Assembly (NCBI GenBank): GCA_018475625.1
Contig: JAAKEZ010000005.1
Span: forward strand, 1 to 64,000
Origin: Candidatus Bathyarchaeota archaeon A05DMB-2
GTDB lineage: Archaea; Thermoproteota; Bathyarchaeia; Bathyarchaeales; Bathycorpusculaceae
Length of the DNA: 64,000 nt
Direction: 5' to 3'
Part shown: positions 33,483-41,296 of the stretch, in pieces
Position numbering within the stretch: position 1 is the stretch's first letter
Layout: every line of letters begins with the position of its first letter
Notes under the pieces: generated by a model
The model's database searches: none
Seen by the model: only the letters and a program-made list of their open reading frames with translations
What the model was told of the DNA's origin: nothing
Translations under genes and position numbers: made by a program

Positions 33483-33736
33483 CCGACTCTGAATTGGAAT
33501 AAAACCGAGTTTAGAGCAACTCTATATTTTATGCTTCTGAATTAGCGATGTGAATCCAAAATATACGTGTGTACGTAGTATTATTGTGGTTGTGTTGGCA
33601 CAGCCACAAATATTTTTGAGTATTCACTTCTGCATACATTCTATAGCCGTGCTATAAGCCATCATATTATTTGAAACTGCCGTCCACATATCCTTTACAA
33701 GTAACTGATGGTCTGCTTGTCTGGAAACAATAGGTA
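33483..33736. promoter_or_regulatory. divergent TrmB / P-type ATPase promoter region
   Basis: On the minus strand, cataaaatat (33523-33532) is a likely TATA box for the TrmB gene. GAATTGGAATAAAA (33491-33504, plus strand) resembles the first half of the 27-bp archaellum boxes and would cover the TrmB transcription start. A hairpin of ten pairs (one G-T) with loop TTGG lies at 33585-33608, followed by aatattttt. A short palindrome, ACGTGTGTACGT, lies at 33565-33576. Confidence 0.5.
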
Positions 33737-36178
33737 GTGTTTGTGGTGAATCAGGGTTTGATGTCCACTGAAGAGGCAAAGAAAGTCCACACAGACGACC
33801 TCTTCAAGAAGCTTTCAAGCAGTGAAAAGGGGCTTTCTTCTTCTGAAGCGGAGAAAAGGCTTCAGCAGTATGGAGCTAACGAGATTCCTGAGAAGAAAGT
33901 CAACCCGTTCCTGAAGTTTCTCAGTTATTTCTGGGGACCGATTCCTTGGATGATAGAGGCAGCAGTCGTGATGTCCGCTATAATTGGGCATTGGCCTGAC
34001 TTTGGAATCATCACGCTTCTGCTGATGATGAACGCGGTTGTGGGTTTCTGGCAGGAACATCAAGCCGGCAACGCCATCGGGCAGTTGAAGAAGAGGCTTG
34101 CGTTGAAGGCGCGGGTTCTGCGCGACGGCAAATGGCAAGAAGTTCCTGCTGCATATCTCGTCCCTGGTGATATGGTGCGCTTGCGTCTGGGCGATATTAT
34201 TCCCGCGGACGTGAAACTGGTCGCGGGCGAGTACTTGTTAACGGATGAGTCCGCTCTTACTGGTGAATCGTTGCCTGTGGAGAAGCACGCTTCTGACGTG
34301 GGCTATTCGGGTTCCATTGTTAAGCAGGGCGAGATGAACGCGCTTGTGGTTAACACGGGTCTGAACACGTTTTTCGGCAAGACTACGAAGTTGGTCGAAG
34401 AGGCTAAAACACAGAGCCACTTCCAAAAGGCTGTTGTCAAAATTGGCGATTACCTCATCAGCATGACAATTGCGCTTGTAGTGCTTATTTTCTTGGTTTT
34501 TCTTTTCCGAGGTCAATCCGTTCTGGACATACTTCAGTTCGTGCTGGTTCTAACTGTAGCTGCGATACCCGCCGCGCTTCCAGCCGTTCTCTCGGTGACG
34601 ATGGCGTTGGGCGCCATGGCATTGGCGAAGAAGGAAGCCATAGTCACTAAGCTTGTGAGTATTGAAGAGATGGCAGGGATGGATGTGCTGTGCGCGGACA
34701 AGACTGGAACAATAACACAGAACTCGCTCACAGTCAGCGCCTTAGAGACGATTGGCAAATTCACACAGGATGACGTGCTACTCTATGGGATGCTGGCTTC
34801 ACGAGAAGAAGACCAAGACCCAATCGACAACGCCATAATCGCGAAAAGCAGAGAAAACGAAAAAATCGCGGAAACAGTCAAAACCTACACGGTTGTCAAT
34901 TTCAAGCCCTTCGACCCAGTCATAAAACGCACCGAAGCCACGCTGGAGGGCAAGAACGGCAAGAAGTTCAAGGCGTCCAAAGGCGCACCCCAAGTAATTC
35001 TATCATTAGTAAAGGATAAGGAAAAGATTGCTGACGAAATAACCCAAGTTGTGGAGGCTTTCGCCGAGAAGGGCTACCGCGCTTTAGGCGTCGCCAAGGC
35101 AGACGAAGAAGCTGACTGGCGATTCGTGGGTCTTCTGGGGCTTCAGGACCCGCCGCGTGAAGATTCAGCGGAAACAATCAAAGCCGCTGAAACTATGGGC
35201 GTGAAGGTGAAGATGGTGACGGGTGACCACATCGCTATCGCCAAGGAAATCTCTCGCGAAGTGGGCTTAGGCACAAACATAGTTCTCCCCTCCGCTTTCG
35301 TGGATAAACATGATGTTCAAGCGCGGGAAGTGGTTGAGGAAGCAGACGGGTTTGCCGAAGTTTTCCCTGAGCACAAGTACGACATCGTCAAGGCGCTTCA
35401 ATCCGCGAATCATATCGTGGGCATGACTGGCGATGGGGTAAACGACGCGCCTGCGTTGAAAAAAGCTGATGCTGGAATCGCTGTTTCAGGAGCCACTGAC
35501 GCCGCGAAATCCGCAGCTGATATCGTGCTTACTAAGTCGGGCATTTCAGTTATCATCGATTCGATTCGGGAGAGCCGTAAGATATTCCAGCGCATGAACA
35601 ACTACTCCATTTACAGGATGGCGGAGACCATACGCATTTTAATCTTCATCACTTCGTCAATCCTTATCTTCCAGTTTTTCCCCATAACTGCGCTGATGAT
35701 AGTGCTACTTGCGATACTGAATGATTTACCCATCATCACAATCGCTGTTGATTACGTGCGGCACTCTGAGCTGCCTGAGAAATGGGACATGCGGATGGTT
35801 TTGGGAATCGCCACGGTTCTAGGAATTTTTGGCGTTCTTTCTACGTTCGGGCTTCTTTACATAGGGCTTGTCTTGAAGCTTGAGCTTCCCGTCCTCCAGT
35901 CTTTCATCTATCTTAAACTCTCGGTTGCGGGTCACTTTACCGTGTTCATGGCACGAACCAGAGGACACTTCTGGGAGAGACGGCCTGCAATGCCACTGCT
36001 GCTGGCGGTGGTTTTAACGCAGCTAACTGCCACATTAATAACTGTTTACGGAATACTTCTGCCAGCAATGGGCTGGGGTTTGGCACTTCTTGTATGGGGT
36101 TACGCGATAGTCACCGAACTATTCCTGATAGACTTCATAAAAGTATGGTTCTATAGGTCTTTAGGTACACCGGAATAA
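33737..36178 (+). CDS. P-type proton ATPase (type IIIA)
   Basis: 813 residues, matching plasma-membrane H+-ATPases of plants, fungi and methanogens. It has an N-terminal cation-ATPase domain (LSSSEAEKRLQQYGANEIPEKK), the actuator motif TGES, the phosphorylation site DKTGTITQN, and the hinge MTGDGVNDAPALKKADAGIAV. About ten membrane helices are seen. It would pump protons out using ATP. The start is GTG at 33737; the ATG ten codons on is an alternative. It is monocistronic. Confidence 0.93.
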   Translation: MFVVNQGLMSTEEAKKVHTDDLFKKLSSSEKGLSSSEAEKRLQQYGANEIPEKKVNPFLKFLSYFWGPIPWMIEAAVVMSAIIGHWPDFGIITLLLMMNAVVGFWQEHQAGNAIGQLKKRLALKARVLRDGKWQEVPAAYLVPGDMVRLRLGDIIPADVKLVAGEYLLTDESALTGESLPVEKHASDVGYSGSIVKQGEMNALVVNTGLNTFFGKTTKLVEEAKTQSHFQKAVVKIGDYLISMTIALVVLIFLVFLFRGQSVLDILQFVLVLTVAAIPAALPAVLSVTMALGAMALAKKEAIVTKLVSIEEMAGMDVLCADKTGTITQNSLTVSALETIGKFTQDDVLLYGMLASREEDQDPIDNAIIAKSRENEKIAETVKTYTVVNFKPFDPVIKRTEATLEGKNGKKFKASKGAPQVILSLVKDKEKIADEITQVVEAFAEKGYRALGVAKADEEADWRFVGLLGLQDPPREDSAETIKAAETMGVKVKMVTGDHIAIAKEISREVGLGTNIVLPSAFVDKHDVQAREVVEEADGFAEVFPEHKYDIVKALQSANHIVGMTGDGVNDAPALKKADAGIAVSGATDAAKSAADIVLTKSGISVIIDSIRESRKIFQRMNNYSIYRMAETIRILIFITSSILIFQFFPITALMIVLLAILNDLPIITIAVDYVRHSELPEKWDMRMVLGIATVLGIFGVLSTFGLLYIGLVLKLELPVLQSFIYLKLSVAGHFTVFMARTRGHFWERRPAMPLLLAVVLTQLTATLITVYGILLPAMGWGLALLVWGYAIVTELFLIDFIKVWFYRSLGTPE

Positions 36179-36218
36179 TTTTTCACAGAGAATACAGCAC
36201 CAACTATGTGAGCGTGTC

Positions 36219-36461
36219 TCAGTCTGCCGATTGCACCATAAGGTTTAGATTTAGCATTTCTGCCCATGCGATGTTTCTTAGAGGTATGCAGACAGGCTTG
36301 TGATTTCCATAGGGCACGTACTCAACCAAGTTTCCCTTTCCAAATGCGCCTTTTCGAAGCTTAGTCAACTGCACGTTGATTATCACTGCTCCGTCTTTCA
36401 GGTGCAAGTTTACGTTTTTTCCTATGAAAGATTTGGCGCTGTTTAGGCTGAAGTTTTCCAT
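36219..36461 (-). CDS. hypothetical 80-residue protein, coupled to zinc-finger gene
   Basis: Starts MENFSLNSAKSFIGKNVNLHLKDGAVIINVQLTKL and looks like a small beta-barrel domain (two hydrophobic strands around turns; possibly an Sm- or OB-like fold, which I cannot confirm). I choose the ATG at 36461. The reading frame stays open further upstream, but that part overlaps a better-supported small gene, whose stop codon lies five bases before this ATG. Confidence 0.65.
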   Translation of the reverse strand: MENFSLNSAKSFIGKNVNLHLKDGAVIINVQLTKLRKGAFGKGNLVEYVPYGNHKPVCIPLRNIAWAEMLNLNLMVQSAD

Positions 36462-36466
36462 GTTTT

Positions 36467-36604
36467 TCACCAGCTTTCGTCTTGTTCGGCTATTTTGCTC
36501 CAGCATTGGCTGCATATGGGGCGTTTTTCTCCTTTGAAAAGTATGTAGAGTTTGATGTTTTCGCTTTTGCACTTGTCTTTCCACGGGTTTTGGCAATGTT
36601 CCAT
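36467..36604 (-). CDS. 45-residue zinc-finger protein
   Basis: A small gene: MEHCQNPWKDKCKS.. then LYILFKGEKRPICSQCWSKIAE. Four cysteines in two pairs (C4/C12 and C31/C34) suggest a bound zinc. A GTG six bases earlier is an alternative start. It ends TGG TGA, five bases before the next start, so the two genes are probably translationally coupled. Function unknown; it may help a nucleic-acid-binding partner. Confidence 0.7.
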   Translation of the reverse strand: MEHCQNPWKDKCKSENIKLYILFKGEKRPICSQCWSKIAEQDESW

Positions 36605-36754
36605 TTTCACAACCCTCCATTCTTTATGAAGGGCATGTGTGGCGGAAATTGCTTTTAAGACTCATTGTGAAGCGACTGTGTAGTGGAGGGGAGAGAGGTG
36701 GGTTAAAGTGAAGTTTTTATACCGACTGGCGCCAATTTACTGCCGTGAACTCTT

Positions 36755-37186
36755 ATGGCGTATTATGTTGAAGTCGTTGCTGTCAGTCTGTTTCTTCAGG
36801 TTATCGTTTTCGTGTTACTCGTGGGCGGTTATGGGCTAAAGAGGCTGAAGAGATTTCGTCAACATGGCTTCGCTATGCTCGCTGCTGTTGTGCTCCATAT
36901 AGTCTCCATTTTGATGGTTATGATACCTTCATTCGTAATCAGTATTCAATTCATCTCCAGAAACATTACAGGATTATTCGAATTTGCCATTTTAATTCAC
37001 GCCATTACGGGCGTCTTAGCCGTAGTTCTGGGCACCTGGCTAGTTGCCTCTTGGCATCTGCGCCAATCAATGCAATCATGTTTTTCCAAAAAGAAAGTTA
37101 TGCGCGTCACCTTGGCGGTGTGGTTGATAGCATTGATTATAGGAATTCTCCTGTACCTAAGCGCTTACACGGCGCTTCTCTCTTGA
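36755..37186 (+). CDS. four-helix membrane protein, DUF420-like
   Basis: 143 residues with four membrane helices. A histidine in helix 2 (MLAAVVLHIVSILMVMIP) and one in helix 3 (ILIHAITGVLAVVLGTW) recall the DUF420/cytochrome b561-like arrangement in which such histidines can hold haem. I cannot confirm haem binding. A TATA-like tttttataccg (36714-36724) precedes it. Monocistronic; convergent with the phosphoesterase. Confidence 0.65.
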   Translation: MAYYVEVVAVSLFLQVIVFVLLVGGYGLKRLKRFRQHGFAMLAAVVLHIVSILMVMIPSFVISIQFISRNITGLFEFAILIHAITGVLAVVLGTWLVASWHLRQSMQSCFSKKKVMRVTLAVWLIALIIGILLYLSAYTALLS

Positions 37187-37197
37187 GAAACCAAGTT

Positions 37198-37782
37198 TCA
37201 GATGTGAACAATCTCTGGTGCTATGGCTTCTTTTGTCACCTTCAACAAGCCTACAGACGGCTTGTTCACGGATGAAGATAGGGCATTCGTGGGACTGCCA
37301 GGGTTAATGTAAAGGGTTTTGCCTTCCCATTTTATTGTGGGGTTGTGCGTATGCCCGTACACGAACACGTTAAAACCGTTATGTTTGGCGATTTCCCGCA
37401 TCTTGCCCATCCCGAAAAGCGTGCTTGGGTCATGCATAACTCCTATTTTCCAGTCAGCCACTTTTAAGGAGTTAAGTTTAGGCAGAGCACCGCTGACTTG
37501 TGGCCCGTCCATGTTGCCGTGAACAGCTAAAACGGGCGCAAGTTGCTCTAACTCGTCGATTACAGCAAGTTCCACAAGGTCTCCTGCGTGCACGATGAAG
37601 TCAACGTTCTCGAAAATCTTGAAAACAGCTTTCGGAATGCATCTTGCTCTCACGGGGACATGGGTGTCTGATATTAATCCCACGGTTTTGGCTGTTTTGT
37701 AATCTGTCATTTCGAGAGGAATAGTCATTTGTTCACTGGTCAATGCGCTTGCCTCAGGAGTTGTTCTACGTTGCCATAGCAT
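37198..37782 (-). CDS. MJ0936/YfcE-type metallophosphoesterase
   Basis: 194 residues with all calcineurin-like motifs: GLISDTHV, VHAGDLVE, VHGNMDG, MHDPS, YGHTHNP and NPGSP. These bind two metal ions. Relatives hydrolyse phosphodiester bonds of small substrates or cyclic nucleotides; the substrate here is unknown. The conserved part starts near residue 30 (KTVGLISD). An internal ATG at 37710 (MTDYKTAK) may be the true start, giving about 170 residues. Confidence 0.9.
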   Translation of the reverse strand: MLWQRRTTPEASALTSEQMTIPLEMTDYKTAKTVGLISDTHVPVRARCIPKAVFKIFENVDFIVHAGDLVELAVIDELEQLAPVLAVHGNMDGPQVSGALPKLNSLKVADWKIGVMHDPSTLFGMGKMREIAKHNGFNVFVYGHTHNPTIKWEGKTLYINPGSPTNALSSSVNKPSVGLLKVTKEAIAPEIVHI

Positions 37783-37987
37783 ATGGCGATGATAGATAAT
37801 AAATATTCACATGCTCTGAGGCTGCTTAAGCGTCGATTATTCATGTGCCCGCTTAAAATGTGCACTTGTCGACAAAATCAGAAAAGGCACAGGTTTGGTT
37901 TGCAAAAGCTTCCAAAGAAAAACTGTTTGAGAAAGAAGGACGCTGGTGAAGCACAAACATCGGTGCTTGGCTTTGGGGCTCCACCTG

Positions 37988-38494
37988 TCACTTTAGCTTT
38001 GCTAAGTACTTAAGGTGAAATGGCTTAATATTCACGGCGTTTTTTAAGTCTACGTGAAAACTCTGGCTTTCCACAACCCACTCTGAAAGTTCAGAATCAT
38101 GTGCCCTGATAAAATTGGTGAAGTCCGCAAAGCTTTCATGAAGCGAAATGCACAGTACATCCCAGCCCATTCCTCTTCCGTCTACGACGAGGATGACGCT
38201 CGGCTGATTGTCGTACCACTCCTTCAGTTTCTTTAAGGCTTCATCTTTTTCTCTGCTTGTCTTCTGTTTTAGCCTGCTTTTGAGGAAAGTGAACGCCGCA
38301 AGTTCAAACCCGATTTGCCCGAATTTTGGTATAACCGTGTATCCTTCAGTGTATCCTTCTTCAAGCATGGCTCGTCTGCGAGTGACAGTGGGCTGCGACA
38401 CGCCTAAAGCTTTAGCTAACTGCCTGTCGCTTCTGTGAGAATCCTTCATCAATTCGAACAAAAGTTTATAGTCTATAGGTTTTAGGTCTTTCAT
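37988..38494 (-). CDS. Lrp/AsnC-family transcription regulator
   Basis: 168 residues. The N-terminal helix-turn-helix (about 5-55: DYKLLFELMKDSHRSDRQLAKALGVSQPTVTRRRAMLEEGYTEGYTVIP) is clearly Lrp-like. The C-terminal domain (65-165) has the length of a RAM domain but is divergent. It is divergently placed from the M20 peptidase gene, 175 bases away, and could regulate it (position only). Confidence 0.88.
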   Translation of the reverse strand: MKDLKPIDYKLLFELMKDSHRSDRQLAKALGVSQPTVTRRRAMLEEGYTEGYTVIPKFGQIGFELAAFTFLKSRLKQKTSREKDEALKKLKEWYDNQPSVILVVDGRGMGWDVLCISLHESFADFTNFIRAHDSELSEWVVESQSFHVDLKNAVNIKPFHLKYLAKLK

Positions 38495-38669
38495 TTAAGT
38501 CAGCCTTTTTTTGCATATGCCATTTTCCTTTTCATATATAAACTTTAATCATTGAACCTTGAATTTTGGTTTATCACTTTGAGAATCAGGCACTGCAGAC
38601 TGCAAGTGTGCACGGGAAAATCTTAAGAGAACCTGCCGTTTCTTAGAAAACGAAAAGGTGACTTGAAAA

Positions 38670-40028
38670 GTGCCAGCCAAGCTGTTGAAGGAGGTTGAGG
38701 GTGAAGTCACGCAGTTACTCAGCGACCTGATTAAGATTAACACGACAAACCCGCCTGGAAACGAGACCGAAGCAGCTCGTTTCTTGGCAGAAAACCTAAG
38801 CCGAGACGGCTTCGACTGTGAAATTTTCGAGTCTGCGCCCGGAAGAGGCAGCTTGGTCACGCGAGTTAAAGGTTCAGAGGAGAAGCCTAGCTTGCTCTTG
38901 CTTTCACACTTAGACGTTGTCGCGGCTAACGCTGAAGAGTGGAGCGTGGACCCGTTCGGCGGCGTGGTGAAAGACGGCTTCGTTTGGGGCAGAGGCGCTT
39001 TGGACATGAAGGGCATGACCGCCGTGGAGGTGATGGTGCTGAAGCTTCTGAAGAGAAACAACGTAAAACTCAAGGGCGATGTCCTGTTGGCTGCAACTGC
39101 GGACGAGGAGAGAGGCGGCGTTTCAGGTGTGGATTATCTCCTGCGCAGGTACCCAGAGAAAATACATGCTCCTTACGTTCTGAACGAGGGAGGAGGCTCA
39201 GCAATCTCTACAGGACGCAGGAACTTGTACGTGGTGCAGACAGCGGAGAAAGGTCTCGTGTGGTTCAAAGTAAAGGCGAAGGGTGTTCCCGGACACGGCT
39301 CAATGCCTGACGCTGCCGACAACGCCATTCTCCGCATGAGTAAGGTTATCGAGAGACTTGGCGGTTACCATGCGCCTGTGACGCTTGTGCCCGCGGTGGC
39401 TCGGTTTCTCAGGGCGCTGGCAGAGGAAGACACCGCTTTGCAGGAGCCGCTGTCGCGTTTATTAGCGAATCCGAAGTCCAGCGTTCAAGTCCTTGATGAG
39501 TTGTCTGAAGTTGCGACGAGCCTTCGAGAGGAGATTGAGCCTCGGCTCAAGATGACCGTTGCGCCCACCATGGTTCGCGGCGGAGTGAAGGAGAACATTA
39601 TTCCCTCAGAATGCGAAACCGTGTTCGACTGCAGAATACTCCCGGGGCAAACCGTTGATCAAGCGTTGACCCTGCTCAAAGGCTTGCTAAGCGACATAGA
39701 CCAGGACAGGTTAACGTTTGAGGTTTTACAGGCGCAGGAGCCATCGGAATCGCCCGTGGAAACCCCACTTTACAACGTTATTTCGAGGGTGCTTGGGGAA
39801 TTTGACCCGGGCTGTGGAGTGGCTCCGATGCTTATGACTGGCGGGACTGATTCGCGTTTCTTCCGGAAAACGGGCAGCGTTTGCTACGGCTTTTTCCCAA
39901 GGCTTCCAGGAGCACCGTATGAGCGGATAATCACGACAGAGCATGGAATAGACGAACGCGTTTCGGTTGAGAACCTAGTTTTTGGCACCAGCGTCCTCTA
40001 CGAGACGGTGAGGAAGTTAATGAGCTAG
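38670..40028 (+). CDS. M20-family metallopeptidase/deacylase (ArgE/DapE type)
   Basis: 452 residues. Metal ligands and catalytic residues are seen in LLLLSHLDVV (H), GRGALDMKG (D), ATADEERGG (EE) and TTEHGIDE (H near the C terminus). The lid/dimerisation domain is inserted (about residues 185-345; PGHGSMPDAADNAI). Family members remove acyl groups from amino acids or cut dipeptides; the substrate cannot be told. The start is GTG at 38670. Confidence 0.9.
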   Translation: MPAKLLKEVEGEVTQLLSDLIKINTTNPPGNETEAARFLAENLSRDGFDCEIFESAPGRGSLVTRVKGSEEKPSLLLLSHLDVVAANAEEWSVDPFGGVVKDGFVWGRGALDMKGMTAVEVMVLKLLKRNNVKLKGDVLLAATADEERGGVSGVDYLLRRYPEKIHAPYVLNEGGGSAISTGRRNLYVVQTAEKGLVWFKVKAKGVPGHGSMPDAADNAILRMSKVIERLGGYHAPVTLVPAVARFLRALAEEDTALQEPLSRLLANPKSSVQVLDELSEVATSLREEIEPRLKMTVAPTMVRGGVKENIIPSECETVFDCRILPGQTVDQALTLLKGLLSDIDQDRLTFEVLQAQEPSESPVETPLYNVISRVLGEFDPGCGVAPMLMTGGTDSRFFRKTGSVCYGFFPRLPGAPYERIITTEHGIDERVSVENLVFGTSVLYETVRKLMS

Positions 40029-40581
40029 TTGTTCTTTTCTGCTCAACCCTTCGAGGACGCTGCTTTTTCTTGTTTTGTAGCAAGATTAAATAATCCGTTT
40101 TTTTGAGAGCAGTGTGTTCATAGATTAAAGGAACGCTGGAAAAGACGCTGTCACCTGCCCTTCTCTTTCCACGAAAGGCTCAGATAAGGGTGAATCAATT
40201 GAGCCAACGATTCTAGGTGATGTAGCGCCTCCAGAAACGTGCTGTCTAGCACCTAATATAAGAAGCTTGTTTCGGCTTGGATAGGGCAAACCCGAATCTC
40301 CTTAAAAATAGGGCTTGGCGTTTTCAGGTTCTCTTGTCAGCGCGAACAAAAAAGAAGCCTGTGTCAGGGGAACACTGTTCGCGTTCTAGTAATTTCTGTC
40401 CGCCAAGTTTTGTGACCTGTCTGGGCGGGGAACGTTATGTACTTTACTTTTTAGTCTAAAAAGTATGTGACTGTCGCAGTACAACAACAAAGGTTATACG
40501 CTGTTTGCCGGACTTGCCTCATTATTAACGTAAGGTGGCCTTGCAATGAGTCAAGCAGTTTAAAAAAGATGTGAGAAATTT
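40029..40581. other. non-coding stretch before broken DUF5752 gene
   Basis: No supported gene. A small hairpin, GTGCT-GTCT-AGCAC, lies at about 40240-40253. Reading frames here are short and lack family features. I see no tRNA, C/D-box pair or repeat. Confidence 0.4.
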
Positions 40582-40898
40582 TTGCGTCAGGTTCCTGTTG
40601 AATATGGCTTCCGCTTCAACATGCCGAATGGAACTCCCACAGGTGTGACAGCCATCAGCTTGAGGATTTCGCTGAGAAGCTTAAGGTCGTGAGTGCTGAT
40701 TTAATCCTGTACCATTATCCCCGCGGAGACTTCCAAGCATGGATAAGGGATACGCTTGGAGACCAAGAGTTTTCAAACAGATTATGCTTCATAAAAACTG
40801 GACTATCTGGTGAAAGCCTGAGAAAGGAAGCTGGTAAAATGGTGCGAAAACGAATAGCTGAGCTTAAAAGTCCAAGTAGAATGCACAAGAACAGCTAA
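40582..40898 (+). pseudogene. DUF5752-family gene with one-base frameshift
   Basis: Two adjacent frames together make one DUF5752-like protein. The first frame, from TTG 40582, reads RQVPVEYGFRF.. to PTGVTAISL and soon hits a stop. The second, one base back, continues EDFAEKLKVV.. then LYHYPRGDFQAWIRDTLGDQEF, the family core. The break lies near 40662, at TTGAGGAT; adding one G would restore the frame. It is either a true single-base deletion or an assembly error. DUF5752 function is unknown. Confidence 0.75.
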
Positions 40899-41296
40899 GC
40901 CTTAAGAATTTTGCTGAGAGCAAAAAGAGCCGCCGCTTAATCAGAAACATGTTTCTATTCTAAGAACCTTTGGCACTTGGCGGTTGCTCTACCTGCTTCG
41001 ATTTTTTGAAGATGCTTGCTGCAGCAAAGCGAGCAGGAAGCTGAAGTGCTGGAAAGCGTGTACCTACTGATATTATTCAAATCGTGAGTTTCGGGCAGGA
41101 AGATTATGTCTAAGCTTGTTGTTTTATCTTAGTTCCAGAATAGGCTGAGATGTTGCTTTCGAAATCTTTTATTTTGGATGATAGTTTTAACTTGAGTACA
41201 ATTAAATGAGGCATAGATTGGCAAATTTTATATATGACATGGGCGGAGAGGGCAAGTCATACACAGGAATGTGTATTATACTTAAGGAGAAATAGA
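40899..41296 (+). promoter_or_regulatory. non-coding stretch with promoter of secreted propeller protein
   Basis: No gene seen between 40899 and 41210. The TATA-like aattttatatatgac (41224-41238) lies about 60-70 bases before the next start, and AAGGAG (41284-41289) is its ribosome binding site. Confidence 0.5.

Noticed and set aside
36462-36620. N-terminal extension of the 80-residue protein
   Set aside because: The same bases encode a better four-cysteine zinc-finger gene in another frame that ends just before the ATG at 36461.
37783-38013. 76-residue plus-strand frame
   Set aside because: It runs antisense into the Lrp-type gene and has an odd composition with no recognisable domain.
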